Of a stretch of 64,000 nt of DNA, positions 54,259-63,076 are shown one piece after another. A program made the translations under genes and the position numbers. Below the pieces are notes generated by a model that saw nothing but the letters and a program-made list of their open reading frames with translations, did no database searches and had not been told where the DNA came from. This DNA is from Lewinellaceae bacterium. GTDB lineage: Bacteria; Bacteroidota; Bacteroidia; Chitinophagales; Saprospiraceae. Position 1 is the stretch's first letter, and every line of letters starts with the position of its first letter. The stretch covers positions 118,526 through 182,525 of the forward strand of contig JADJSY010000006.1 in assembly GCA_016711435.1 (NCBI GenBank), read 5' to 3'.

Positions 54259-54552
54259 AAACCATGAGATTATAAAAGAAAAAGGAATATGCTACGATGA
54301 TCGCTTCTGTAACAAAGCTATCACCAAAAAGCCAAACACCTTCGGCAACCTGAAAAGGCAGCCTGCAATCGGGAAAAGGGATGAAAAACGGATGTAATTG
54401 CTTACAAATAACCGGATAGGATTAAAAGAACAATACAAAGATACACCTGGATTGTCGAGCAGGAGCTCATCGGGTGTTATTTATTTAAAAAAAGAAGGGG
54501 ACTCAGAAAAGCAAATCAGAAAAATGTGTGTCTTATGTAAATCACCCGTTCC
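54259..54552. other. Gap after the PorV-like gene, possible small RNA
   Basis: A TATCTTTG box on the minus strand at 54436-54443, followed by about 170 bases without an ORF up to the terminators at 54193-54258, could give a small RNA. No -33 TTG is found at the right distance. It may equally be the 3' region of the PorV-like gene. Confidence 0.35.
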
Positions 54553-55647
54553 TTACTGGACAACCGTGCGCCGTTCCTTAAAATCGAGCCGTACCGAAAA
54601 AATATGGGAATACTGCACCTGCGATACATTACCGATATCCGTTAGGGCGTAATCGAGTTGTACGCGGCCCAGCCGAAGGCCGATGCCGAAGTTGGGTTGG
54701 AAAGAAAGTTGTTCCTTATCGGGGTCGAAGTCATCTTTTACCCGCTGAAAATTGCCCATGCCTGCCCTGATTTGCACAAAACGGTTGTAATCCAGTTCGA
54801 GTCCAAAGCGCGGGTCGATATTAAATGACTTGGAACTGATCAGCACATTGCGTTGTCCGTCGGTAGTCCATTCCAGGTCGAGCGCGGGCGTCAAGGTTGT
54901 TTTTTCACCCAATTGCAATTTATAAGCGCCGCCAAGCAGAAAGCGCGGTTTGGTGATCTCGGTATTACTAACCGGTATTTCGTTGTCCGTACTGTCAAAA
55001 ACCGCTTTTTCGCGCTCTGTGAGGGTAAACGACCAGGCATTGAACGTAGTGGTCAGGTCGCGGCCCTGAATACCCAGCATCAGATTGCCTTTGCGGTATT
55101 GCATGCCGAGGTCGGCGCCAAAGCCCCAGGAATTACCGATACTGCCGATGACGCGGCGCACCACTTTCACTGTGCCACCTATGGACAGGTGAGGATTGCG
55201 CAATTTGCGCGCATAACTGCCCATAAGGGCGTAATCGGCGGCAGAAAACTCCGAGATGTTGTCGTAATTGATGGTGCCGTCCGGCTCCACCAGGTTGATG
55301 GTGTAGGGAATCTGGTCGATCCCGAGCCGGATCAGAGAAAAGGCCAAAAAAGCCTTTTTATCGCGGTTCAGCGATTTGCCGAAACTCAAAAAGTCGTACT
55401 GCCCGACGCCGCCAAACCATTCTGCGTGCATGGCTGCCAACTGCACCGGCGCATCTATTTCAGTCAACCCGGCCGCATTCCAGTAAATGGCAGTCAGGTC
55501 ATTGGCAAGCGCCGTTTGTGCGCCCGACATGCCATGGGCGCGCCCGCCTACGCCGATTGCAAGAAATTCGTTGCTGTATTTTTGGCAGAAAACGGGCGAA
55601 ATACCCGATAAAAACAAAAGACCAACAAGTAGAAGTTGTTTTTGCAT
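54553..55647 (-). CDS. PorV/PorQ family outer-membrane protein
   Basis: A 364-residue beta-barrel protein with signal QKQLLLVGLLFLSGISPVFCQ. The block EFLAIGVGGRAHGMSGAQTALANDLTAIYWNAAGL (in two halves around residues 25-60) is the family hallmark shared by PorV and PorQ, which shuttle T9SS cargo to the sortase PorU. The many strands ending in aromatic residues (FGADLGMQYRKGNLMLGIQG) support a 14-strand barrel. It fits with the T9SS cargo protein at 35300-36697. Which of PorV or PorQ it is cannot be decided. Confidence 0.85.
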   Translation of the reverse strand: MQKQLLLVGLLFLSGISPVFCQKYSNEFLAIGVGGRAHGMSGAQTALANDLTAIYWNAAGLTEIDAPVQLAAMHAEWFGGVGQYDFLSFGKSLNRDKKAFLAFSLIRLGIDQIPYTINLVEPDGTINYDNISEFSAADYALMGSYARKLRNPHLSIGGTVKVVRRVIGSIGNSWGFGADLGMQYRKGNLMLGIQGRDLTTTFNAWSFTLTEREKAVFDSTDNEIPVSNTEITKPRFLLGGAYKLQLGEKTTLTPALDLEWTTDGQRNVLISSKSFNIDPRFGLELDYNRFVQIRAGMGNFQRVKDDFDPDKEQLSFQPNFGIGLRLGRVQLDYALTDIGNVSQVQYSHIFSVRLDFKERRTVVQ

Positions 55648-55728
55648 AGTCAGAACCGCTGGCGCAAAGTTTGGAAAAGTGGTGTGTGGAATATCCTTGC
55701 AGGCTTGGGATCGCCAAGGAGAAAGGGT

Positions 55729-55820
55729 TGCTTCGTGTTTTTACACATAGATCACATAGACAAGAAGATGATATTGCTATGTGAACTGGGGGAGAAACTA
55801 GTGGTAAAAACACGAAGCAA
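55729..55820. repeat. Inverted repeat with CTTCGTGTTTTTAC ends (IR13)
   Basis: Outer arms 55729-55745 and 55804-55820 pair exactly (ttgcttcgtgtttttac), with an inner pair tcacatag/ctatgtga (55752-55759, 55777-55784). It lies 80 bases upstream of the PorV-like gene. Confidence 0.82.
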
Positions 55821-55837
55821 AGGTAGCACATGGGCAC

Positions 55838-55884
55838 AAAAAAATGGCCCTCCGCCCTTTCTCATTTGAAAGGACCGGAGGGCC
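55838..55884 (-). terminator. Strong minus-strand terminator
   Basis: On the minus strand: ggccctccg (55876-55884 complement), an inner stem ctttc/gaaag, then cggagggcc, followed by A and seven to eight T's. It is about 500 bases beyond the stop of the glycosyltransferase at 56388, too far for its usual terminator. Confidence 0.75.
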
Positions 55885-56387
55885 CCCGCCTTCGGTTGTC
55901 TTTGCTCAATATTTGAGCGTTATATCTTTTTTTGGGATGTTCGCGGTTTAAGACGAGCACCCACTCACTTGGTCACAGTTTCTCAAAGTATGAACTGAAA
56001 TTCCTTACTTTCAATTCGACTTGTGCGCTTTTGATAACAAACGGACAAAAGCACTTTGTTGTTCAAAGTTTTGCTTTTAAAAACGCTGTGAATTGATTCC
56101 CAGCGCACTTAACTTTAATAACGATGCAAATATGAACGAATTTTTTTATTCCGTGATATACAGGTCATTGTCAAACGTTTAAAAACAGGCGTTTTTTCAT
56201 TTCCGAATTTTCAAAAAATCAGGTATTTTTTTAGCAATACACAAACATTACTGCGAAACACTTTTAATTTTTTTTATATTTCATGCAATCAACTGCCGAT
56301 ACTGGAAAAATGCAAAACAGGTAATTTTTTTTTCATACTACTGCCGCTTTCCCCTCAAAGCCGCCGTTCCTTTGTAAAAACCTCCGA
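55885..56387 (-). other. 500-base gap, candidate structured transcript
   Basis: No ORF of note. On the minus strand several hairpins follow each other: cgctg...cagcg (about 56083-56105), cagtt...aactg (about 55978-56000) and gctcaa/ttgagc (55905-55919), ahead of the terminator at 55838-55884. The part 56130-56340 is AT-rich and may be a promoter region. This could be a non-coding RNA or a long 3' end. It lacks the signatures of tmRNA, RNase P RNA and SRP RNA. Confidence 0.35.
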
Positions 56388-57407
56388 TTAAGGCATTTTA
56401 AACGCCGCAGGGTTGATGGTTTCCGCACAACGGAAATGGCCTTTCGGACAACTTTTATATCCGTGCAATCCGCAGGGGCGGCAATCGAGGGCCACATCAG
56501 TTTCTACGACCCGGGCATTTTGAGAAAGCGGCGTAAATCCGAAGGCAGGAACCGTAGAACAAAACACGGCTGTCACCGGCGCGTTCACGGCGGAAGCCAG
56601 GTGCATGGGCGCGGAATCGTTGACGTAATTCATGGCCGCGCCTTCCATCAATGCCGCCGATTCGAGGAAGGATAACTTACCTGCTATATTCAACACCTTA
56701 TGTTCGGGCAATGCTTCCCGGATCGTCTCGCAAGCAGGCTGGTCGCCCGGCGCACCCAACAGGAAAACGGTCATTCCTGCCGGAAACCTTCGGATCATTT
56801 CGATCCATTTATGCGCCGGATACTGTTTGGTAAACCAGACGGAGGTAGGCGCGATGCACACATATTTATCGGAACCGGCGCTGAGTTGGCTCGCGCCGGC
56901 GTAGTCCGCCGCACTGGGATAGAGTTTTGGTGTTTGGAAGTTTGGTGTTTGCTGTTTGCTGTTTGGTGTTTCGGGCATGAGGTGCGCGATGAGGGAAAGA
57001 TTGCGCTCTACTTCGTGCAGGGGTTGCGCTGCCGTCCCGAATCGGTGCGCAACCCGCCGGGAAAAGAACAGCGACAGCGGATTTTTGTCGAACCCGACCG
57101 TGTGCCGCGCACCGGACAACACCGTGAGCACGCCGGAAGCGGCAAATCGCTGGCAATTAATTACCCAGTCGTAACGCTCCCGGCGGATATCGCGCAACAT
57201 CCTCCAAAGCCCCCTATACTTTTCCTCTTTTTTGCGCCAGATAAAAACCTTCCTCAGGTGCGGGTGCTGCAACAACAACGATTCGTTGCCTTTGCGCAGC
57301 GCAAAATCAATGGTTGCATCCGGAAAAGCCCGCCGCAATTGTTCGATCAGCGGCGTGGCTAAAATCACGTCGCCGATGAAAGCCGTTTGTATGAGGAGGA
57401 ATTTCAT
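56388..57407 (-). CDS. Family 9 glycosyltransferase (heptosyltransferase-like)
   Basis: A 339-residue GT9 protein of the ADP-heptose:LPS heptosyltransferase kind, which adds sugars to the lipopolysaccharide core at the inner membrane. It opens with FLLIQTAFIGDVILATPLIEQLR (residues 3-25, in which the catalytic Asp is the D of IGDV) and has CIAPTSVWFTKQYPAHKW (about 188-205), LGAPGD (about 225) and NDSAPMHLASAVNAPV (about 266-281). The C-terminal CRPCGLHGYKSCPKGHFRCAE is common in Bacteroidota members. Residues about 145-161 (ETPNSKQQTPNFQTPKL) are coded by a run of the caaacacc-type word that otherwise occurs in intergenic hairpins. Confidence 0.88.
   Translation of the reverse strand: MKFLLIQTAFIGDVILATPLIEQLRRAFPDATIDFALRKGNESLLLQHPHLRKVFIWRKKEEKYRGLWRMLRDIRRERYDWVINCQRFAASGVLTVLSGARHTVGFDKNPLSLFFSRRVAHRFGTAAQPLHEVERNLSLIAHLMPETPNSKQQTPNFQTPKLYPSAADYAGASQLSAGSDKYVCIAPTSVWFTKQYPAHKWIEMIRRFPAGMTVFLLGAPGDQPACETIREALPEHKVLNIAGKLSFLESAALMEGAAMNYVNDSAPMHLASAVNAPVTAVFCSTVPAFGFTPLSQNARVVETDVALDCRPCGLHGYKSCPKGHFRCAETINPAAFKMP
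56924..56976. repeat. Word-type repeat inside the GT9 coding region
   Basis: A 53-base run of gtttggtgttt words (for example ggtgtttggaagtttggtgt, then ttgctgtttgctgttt) within the gene at 56388-57407. It keeps the reading frame and codes for a Pro/Thr/Gln-rich loop. The same words build the arms of IR5, IR10 and IR12. Confidence 0.8.
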
Positions 57408-57411
57408 GGCG

Positions 57412-57433
57412 CAAAGGTATATACCGGCCGGTA
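57412..57433 (-). promoter_or_regulatory. -7 box and palindrome upstream of the GT9 gene
   Basis: TACCTTTG on the minus strand at 57412-57419, 5 bases from the ATG at 57407, and next to it the perfect 12-base palindrome taccggccggta (57422-57433). The palindrome sits in the promoter spacer and could be an operator. Confidence 0.45.
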
Positions 57434-57514
57434 CATAAATATTTTTTCAAAAGCACTTGCACAAGATAAAAACGGTTGTACTTTTGCATCCGCTTTTGAA
57501 ACATCTATTGCAGC

Positions 57515-57598
57515 GCGGGAATGGCGGAATTGGTAGACGCATACGTTTCAGGGGCGTACGCCCTTACGGGTGTGGGGGTTCGACTCCCCCTTCCCGCA
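57515..57598 (+). tRNA. tRNA-Leu (anticodon CAG)
   Basis: An 84-base class II tRNA. Acceptor arm gcgggaa (57515-57521) pairs with ttcccgc (57591-57597), discriminator A57598. The anticodon loop TTCAGGG between tacgt and gcgta gives anticodon CAG, reading leucine CUG. The long variable arm (cgcccttacgggtgt) and the T-arm gggggttcgactccccc are complete. The 3' CCA is not encoded. Confidence 0.96.
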
Positions 57599-57610
57599 CT
57601 TAACATGACA

Positions 57611-57647
57611 AAAGGGAGTGTCCGATTGGACGCTCCCTTTTTCTTTT
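57611..57647 (+). terminator. Terminator after tRNA-Leu
   Basis: Stem aaagggagtgtcc/ggacgctcccttt (57611-57623, 57628-57640, one G-U pair) with a gatt loop and a T-rich tail (57638-57647). Confidence 0.85.
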
Positions 57648-57715
57648 TGGTCCCGGTCTTCTACCTTTACCAAAAGAATGATCTTTTTGAATACCAAGCC
57701 AAAAGTCAGAAATTA

Positions 57716-58810
57716 ATGAAAAAACAATTCGCCTTCTTCTTGCTTGTTTTAATGTCCGCGGCACTCCCTGCACAGACTAAAACGCCCCTTAAAATAGGCA
57801 TTGTGGGACTTACCCATACACATGTACACTGGCTACTGGGCCGGCCCGAACAGGGTGATGTTCAACTCGTCGGCATTGTAGAAACCAATAAAGACCTGGC
57901 CCAACGGTATGCCACGCAGCACGGCTACAGCATGGATATTGTTTTTAATACGATGGCCGACATGATCGCGAAAACAAAGCCGGAAGCCGTCGCCGCATTC
58001 GGAACGATCTACGAGCACCTGGAAGTAGTGGAAACCTGCGCGCCTTTGGGCATTCACGTCATGGTGGAAAAACCATTGGCCGTCAGCCTGAAACACGCCA
58101 GAAAGATGAAAAAACTGGCGGATAAACACAGAATTCTTTTATTGACCAACTATGAAACGACCTGGTACGCCACAAACCATAAAACGTTCGACATGGTACA
58201 CTCGGACCGCGCCATAGGTGATTTGAGAAAAGTAGTCATACATGACGGGCATCAAGGCCCCAAAGAAATCGGCGTCAACAAGGAATTTCTGGATTGGCTG
58301 ACCGATCCCGTCCAAAACGGCGGCGGCGCTGTCACGGACTTCGGATGCTACGGCGCCAATCTCATTACCTGGCTGACCAAAGGCGCCAAACCGGTATCCG
58401 TCCTGGCGCTCACACAACAAATCAAACCGGATATTTATCCGAAAGTCGACGACGAAGCCACGATCCTGCTGCAATACCCTAAAATGCAGGGGATTATCCA
58501 GGCCTCCTGGAACTGGCCATTCAACCGCAAAGACATGGAAGTGTACGGCGTCACGGGGCAGATTTTCAGCGACAACCGCTCTGACATGCGGATACGATTA
58601 GAAAAGGACAAAACGGAACGAAAAGAAACCCTGGAAGAACGGAAAGCGCCTTACAACGACCCCTTCGCGCTGTTTGCGTCACTGGTGCGCGGGGAGATCA
58701 CACTTCCGGCGTATGACCTGTCTTCTCTTGAAAACAATATGGTGGTGATGGAGATATTAGAGGCGGCGAAAAAGAGCGCAAAGAAAGGGAAGGCGGTGAG
58801 GGTTAGGTAG
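57716..58810 (+). CDS. Exported Gfo/Idh/MocA family oxidoreductase
   Basis: A 364-residue NAD(P)-dependent oxidoreductase with a signal peptide (KKQFAFFLLVLMSAALPAQ). The nucleotide fold starts KIGIVGLTHTHVHWLLG (about 27-43) and the family motif is VMVEKPLAVS (about 117-126), whose Lys and Pro are typical. The C-terminal domain has VTDFGCYGANLITWL near 202-216, where catalytic residues of this family lie. Secreted members in Bacteroidota process glycosides. Start ATG 57716 is chosen because the frame upstream runs through the tRNA gene. Confidence 0.87.
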   Translation: MKKQFAFFLLVLMSAALPAQTKTPLKIGIVGLTHTHVHWLLGRPEQGDVQLVGIVETNKDLAQRYATQHGYSMDIVFNTMADMIAKTKPEAVAAFGTIYEHLEVVETCAPLGIHVMVEKPLAVSLKHARKMKKLADKHRILLLTNYETTWYATNHKTFDMVHSDRAIGDLRKVVIHDGHQGPKEIGVNKEFLDWLTDPVQNGGGAVTDFGCYGANLITWLTKGAKPVSVLALTQQIKPDIYPKVDDEATILLQYPKMQGIIQASWNWPFNRKDMEVYGVTGQIFSDNRSDMRIRLEKDKTERKETLEERKAPYNDPFALFASLVRGEITLPAYDLSSLENNMVVMEILEAAKKSAKKGKAVRVR

Positions 58811-58903
58811 CCATCAATTGTTTGAAAATCGTAAGTATTGCTTTGAAATACATTATAAGAAAGATTGCAATCCCCATTCCTTTGCACTGTAAAATTTACA
58901 AGG

Positions 58904-59794
58904 ATGGATAAGATTGAATCAATAGAAGAATTTTACAAAAGAAAATTCGGGTGGCTACCGGACAACATTCGCAACGAAATCGGGCATTTCAACGTGTTTC
59001 GCCTGGAGTCGCTGATAGGACAACCTGTTCCCTACAAAAGGCGCGACTATTACAAAATCATGTTGGTCGTCGGTAACAGCAAAGTGCACTATGCTGACAA
59101 GGTGGTGGAGGTGCAAAAACAGGCGTTGTCGTTTTCCAACCCGCAGATTCCATACAAGTGGGAACACCTGGATGCCATTCGGATCGGGGCTTTTTGTATT
59201 TTCAATCAACACTTTTTCCATCAATTTGGCGATCTGAACCAGTATGAGGTGTTTCAACCACAGGGTACGCACATTTTTGAGTTGACGGACGAACAAGCAG
59301 ATAATATACGCGGCTTATTCGAGCGGATGTTCGCAGAAATCAACTCCGACTACATCCACAAATACGACATGCTGCGAAACCTTGTTTTTGAACTGCTGCA
59401 CTTCGCCATGAAAATGCAGCCCTCTTCTACCTTCGACAAACACCCGCTCAACGCTTCGCAGCGCATCGCCACGTTGTTCCTGGAACTGTTGGAGCGACAG
59501 TTCCCGATTGACGAAAACCACCCAAAAGTGAGCATCCGTTCGGCATCTGACTTTGCCAGTCAATTGAACATCCACGTCAATCACCTGAACCGCGCGGTGA
59601 AAGCGATAACGGACAAAACAACGACCCAGATCATCAGCGAGCGGATTTTGCAAGAGTCGAAAATCATGTTGCGGCACAGCAAATGGAATGTGTCGGAAAT
59701 TTCAGATGCGCTGGGCTTTGCGGAGGTGACACACTTCAATAATTTTTTCAAAAAACACCTCGACATCAGTCCTTTGAAATTTAGAAACGCGTAA
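58904..59794 (+). CDS. AraC family transcriptional regulator
   Basis: A 296-residue regulator with an N-terminal cupin-like sensor domain and a C-terminal double helix-turn-helix (about 200-296). The AraC signature shows as SDFASQLNIHVNHLNRAVK then WNVSEISDALGFAEVTHFNNFFKKH with SPLKFR at the end. It is directly upstream of the aldo/keto reductase at 59820-60953 and probably controls it. I place the start at ATG 58904; the upstream frame has no family residues. Confidence 0.92.
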   Translation: MDKIESIEEFYKRKFGWLPDNIRNEIGHFNVFRLESLIGQPVPYKRRDYYKIMLVVGNSKVHYADKVVEVQKQALSFSNPQIPYKWEHLDAIRIGAFCIFNQHFFHQFGDLNQYEVFQPQGTHIFELTDEQADNIRGLFERMFAEINSDYIHKYDMLRNLVFELLHFAMKMQPSSTFDKHPLNASQRIATLFLELLERQFPIDENHPKVSIRSASDFASQLNIHVNHLNRAVKAITDKTTTQIISERILQESKIMLRHSKWNVSEISDALGFAEVTHFNNFFKKHLDISPLKFRNA

Positions 59795-59819
59795 ACGTTC
59801 ATCATAAAAACATATCCAC

Positions 59820-60953
59820 ATGAGCCACGACAGAAGAAATTTTTTGAAGGCAGGCGTTACCCTGGGCGCATCGTTTTTAGCAACTCCGGCTTTTAGCATT
59901 AACCCTACCCCATCAAACGCAACGGCAAATGGAATAACCAAAGGCGGGAAGACAAATGTCAAACACCGCACGCTGGGCTCTGGAAAACACAGCCTTGAAG
60001 TGTCTGCACTCGGGCTTGGTTGCATGGGCATGAGTTACCACCGCAGTTTTATCCCGGATAAAAAAAGCATGATCGCAATGCTCCGAAAAGCAGTCGACAT
60101 GGGGGTCACGTTATTCGACACTGCCGAAGTATACGGGCCGTATACCAATGAAGCGCTGGTAGGTGAAGCGTTGGCCCCTTTGCGCAAGAAGATACTCCTT
60201 TGCAGCAAATTCGGGTTCAATATTCAAAACGGGCAGATGGCCGGATTGAACAGCAGACCGGATCATATTCGGGAAGTAGTGGAACAATCCTTAAAACGAT
60301 TGAGAACCGACCATATTGACCTGCTTTATCAACACCGGGTGGACCCAAATGTACCCATAGAAGATGTGGCCGGAACGGTAAAGGATTTAATTAAGGAAGG
60401 TAAAGTCAGGAGGTTTGGTTTGAGCGAAGCCGGCGCAGAAAACATTCGCAAAGCCCATGCTGTTCAACCTGTTACTGCCCTTCAAAGCGAATATTCATTG
60501 ATGTGGAGAAAGCCGGAAGAAGATGTATTAAAAGTATGTGAAGAATTGGGCATCGGCTTTGTGCCGTACAGCCCGCTTTGCAGGGGCTATCTTTCCGGGT
60601 TCATCCATGAGCGGACAAAATTTATCGCTGCCAATGACAACCGGGCTACGCTGCCGCGGTACACGCCCGAGGCCATAAAAGCCAATTGGGTGATGATTGA
60701 TGTGCTGACCGAATTTGGAAATCAAAGAGGCCTCACCGCCACCCAGGTGGCGCTGGCATGGTTGCTTGCACAAAAACCCTGGGTCGTCCCTATTCCCGGC
60801 ACCACAAAGCCTGCGCATTTGCAGGAAAACCTTTGGTCGGCAGACATTGCATTTACAACAGAAGAATTGAAACAAATCACCGAAGCGGTTACGAATATCA
60901 AGGTGGTGGGCGACCGCTACACCGGAGAGCAGTTAAAACAAACCCGCAACTAA
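59820..60953 (+). CDS. Aldo/keto reductase with Tat signal
   Basis: A 377-residue NADPH-dependent aldo/keto reductase. The N-terminus RRNFLKAGVTLGASFLATPA is a twin-arginine signal, so the protein should work in the periplasm. The catalytic tetrad is visible: Asp and Tyr in LFDTAEVYGPYTNEA (about 99-113), Lys in LLCSKFGFN (about 131) and His in LLYQHRVDP (about 169-177). PVTALQSEYSLMWR and IPGTTKPAHLQEN form the cofactor loop. It is about 60 percent alike to the next gene by eye but has the extra signal. Confidence 0.93.
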   Translation: MSHDRRNFLKAGVTLGASFLATPAFSINPTPSNATANGITKGGKTNVKHRTLGSGKHSLEVSALGLGCMGMSYHRSFIPDKKSMIAMLRKAVDMGVTLFDTAEVYGPYTNEALVGEALAPLRKKILLCSKFGFNIQNGQMAGLNSRPDHIREVVEQSLKRLRTDHIDLLYQHRVDPNVPIEDVAGTVKDLIKEGKVRRFGLSEAGAENIRKAHAVQPVTALQSEYSLMWRKPEEDVLKVCEELGIGFVPYSPLCRGYLSGFIHERTKFIAANDNRATLPRYTPEAIKANWVMIDVLTEFGNQRGLTATQVALAWLLAQKPWVVPIPGTTKPAHLQENLWSADIAFTTEELKQITEAVTNIKVVGDRYTGEQLKQTRN

Positions 60954-60975
60954 TTTATCTTGCCAGGCAAAGGGT

Positions 60976-61119
60976 GTCTCACAGGTTTACAAGGTTTGAT
61001 GAAGGTTTATAAGGTTGATAAGGTTGATAATAGCCACTCAATGAAGTATCTTCCCTCATTTTTGGGTGCTATTATCAACCTCATAAACCTTATAAACCTT
61101 ATAAACCTTGTGAGATAGC
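60976..61119. repeat. Inverted repeat with AAGGTTTATA words (IR14)
   Basis: Left arm 60976-61034 and right arm 61068-61119 pair imperfectly: aaggttgataatagc with gctattatcaacct, and ggtttataagg words with ccttataaacc. It sits between two related aldo/keto reductase genes. Confidence 0.88.
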
Positions 61120-61140
61120 CACTATAAAATCGATTTTATA

Positions 61141-62127
61141 ATGCAAAAACGCAAACTTGGCAACAGCAACTTGGAAGTGTCGGCCATCGGACTTGGCTGC
61201 ATGGGCATGAGCTTTGGCTACGGCCCTGCCGCTGATAAGAATGAAATGATTGCGCTGATACACGCCGCCGTCGAACAGGGCGTCACCTTTTTCGATACCG
61301 CCGAAGTGTACGGCCCATTCATCAATGAAGAACTGGTTGGCGAAGCGCTTGCTCCATTCAAAGGACAGGTGGTCATTGCCACAAAATTCGGCTTCAATAT
61401 TGAGGATGGAAAAATGAATGGCGTGAACAGCCGCCCCGACAACATCAGGCGGGTAGCGGAAGCATCGCTCCGGCGGCTCGGAGTGGACGTACTGGACCTT
61501 TTTTACCAGCACCGCGTCGACCCGAACGTGCCGATTGAAGATGTGGCGGGAACGGTTAAAGAACTGATTCAGGAAGGTAAGGTCCGGCACTTCGGCCTTT
61601 CGGAAGCAGGCGCGCAGACCATCCGGCGGGCGCATGCCGTGCAGCCTGTGACGGCGCTCCAAAGCGAATACTCGATGTGGACAAGGCAGCATGAAACAGA
61701 GATTTTTCCTGCCATCGAAGAACTGGGAATTGGCCTGGTCGCTTTCAGTCCACTCGGAAAGGGCTTTTTGGCGGGCAAAATTGATGAACATACAAAATTT
61801 GCCGAAGGCGATATCCGCAACAGGCTGCCGAGATACACCGAAGAAGCCCGTATGGCCAATAAAGCCCTGCTGGATTTGCTCCATCAATTTGCTACAAGCA
61901 AAAATGCTACCCCTGCCCAGATTGCCCTGGCCTGGGTATTGGCGCAAAAGCCGTGGATCGTACCCATCCCCGGCACGACCAAACTGCACCGCCTGACCGA
62001 GAACAATGCCGCTGCCGACATCGAACTGACGGCGGCAGAACTGCAGGAAATTGAAACGGCTTCCGCACACATTAAAGTGATGGGTACGCGCTATACGGAG
62101 GCGATGGAAAAGTCGACGGGGCTTTGA
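61141..62127 (+). CDS. Aldo/keto reductase
   Basis: A 328-residue cytoplasmic aldo/keto reductase of the YajO/AKR13-like group. Catalytic residues: Asp and Tyr in FFDTAEVYGPFINEEL (about 55-70), Lys in VIATKFGFN (about 86) and His in LFYQHRVDP (about 122). GLSEAGAQTIRRAHAVQPVT and IPGTTKLHRLTEN are shared with the preceding gene. No signal peptide. It is followed by a second AraC regulator and is likely a paralogue of 59820-60953 from a tandem duplication. Confidence 0.94.
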   Translation: MQKRKLGNSNLEVSAIGLGCMGMSFGYGPAADKNEMIALIHAAVEQGVTFFDTAEVYGPFINEELVGEALAPFKGQVVIATKFGFNIEDGKMNGVNSRPDNIRRVAEASLRRLGVDVLDLFYQHRVDPNVPIEDVAGTVKELIQEGKVRHFGLSEAGAQTIRRAHAVQPVTALQSEYSMWTRQHETEIFPAIEELGIGLVAFSPLGKGFLAGKIDEHTKFAEGDIRNRLPRYTEEARMANKALLDLLHQFATSKNATPAQIALAWVLAQKPWIVPIPGTTKLHRLTENNAAADIELTAAELQEIETASAHIKVMGTRYTEAMEKSTGL

Positions 62128-62209
62128 TTACCTTTTTTCAAAAAGCATACTGACGTTTCTCTTGCGGTCTACAAAGCTGCTCAGCCGATTTAAATTTTTA
62201 GTTGCTGAA

Positions 62210-62998
62210 ATGATCTCCATCACACATCTACAAGCCGAAAACCTGCCCAGCCTGCCACAGCGGATACTCAAATACCTACTCGTCTATTGCCGCCAGGGCA
62301 GTCTTTATTTGGAAATTGACGAGGCTGCATATACGCTCGCTGAAGGGGAAGCCATCACCGTCACTTCAGGGCAAATGCACACTTTTACAGCGTTGGAAGG
62401 GAACGCCCTGCTATTGGATTTTACGCTCGATTTCTTTTGCAAAGACGACAACGACATCGAATTGGTGTTTCACAACGGCTTGTTTTGTCATTTTGGCCTG
62501 AACGAGGTCATTCCCGTGAGGGATGCATCGTATTTTGGAAGCATTTTGAACAAAATCGAAACCGAACTAGCGCAAGAGCCTTACCAATACCTCATTTCCG
62601 CGCGCGCTCATATCGAACTGTTGCTCGTAGAACTCAATCGCAGCAAAGTGGAGCGGGGCGACGAAATCTGGAAACCAGATGCGCTTTTCCTCCGCTTCCT
62701 CGAATTCGTGCGAGAAAACTACCGGGAACAACCCACCGTGAAGGACTACGCAGCCCGCCTCGGCACGACTGAAGCCAAACTCAATGAACTTTCCAAACTT
62801 CACACGGGTAAGACGGCGCAAAATGTGGTGTTCAGCCTCACCGTTTCGGAAGCCAAACGCCTGCTACGTTACTATGATCTTTCAGTGAAGGAAATTGCCT
62901 TCCAATTGGGCTTTGCCGACCCGTTCTATTTTTCCAATTTTTTCAAAAAACACACGGCCGTTTCTCCGGTAACGTACAGGGCGGCGCATCCAATTTGA
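62210..62998 (+). CDS. AraC family transcriptional regulator
   Basis: A 262-residue regulator. The N-terminal half is cupin-like (YTLAEGEAITVTSGQMHTFTA) and the C-terminal half has the AraC double helix-turn-helix, with VKDYAARLGTTEAKLNELSK and DLSVKEIAFQLGFADPFYFS then NFFKKHTAVSPVTYR. I use ATG 62210 since the open frame back to 62162 (TTG) lacks a family match. It lies between the second aldo/keto reductase and a cupin gene and may control both. Confidence 0.9.
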   Translation: MISITHLQAENLPSLPQRILKYLLVYCRQGSLYLEIDEAAYTLAEGEAITVTSGQMHTFTALEGNALLLDFTLDFFCKDDNDIELVFHNGLFCHFGLNEVIPVRDASYFGSILNKIETELAQEPYQYLISARAHIELLLVELNRSKVERGDEIWKPDALFLRFLEFVRENYREQPTVKDYAARLGTTEAKLNELSKLHTGKTAQNVVFSLTVSEAKRLLRYYDLSVKEIAFQLGFADPFYFSNFFKKHTAVSPVTYRAAHPI

Positions 62999-63076
62999 AT
63001 TTTACATGATTTTTCCGGTTTTGTCCATTTTCCACCAACTGACCAAGGCCGACCTTTGCAATAAAATTTGCAAAAA

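Noticed and set aside
55885..56387. tmRNA, RNase P RNA or SRP RNA
   Set aside because: None of their conserved cores is visible on either strand.
57521..57715. Open frame across tRNA-Leu joined to the Gfo/Idh gene
   Set aside because: The frame is a by-product of the tRNA sequence; the signal peptide begins at ATG 57716 after a terminator.
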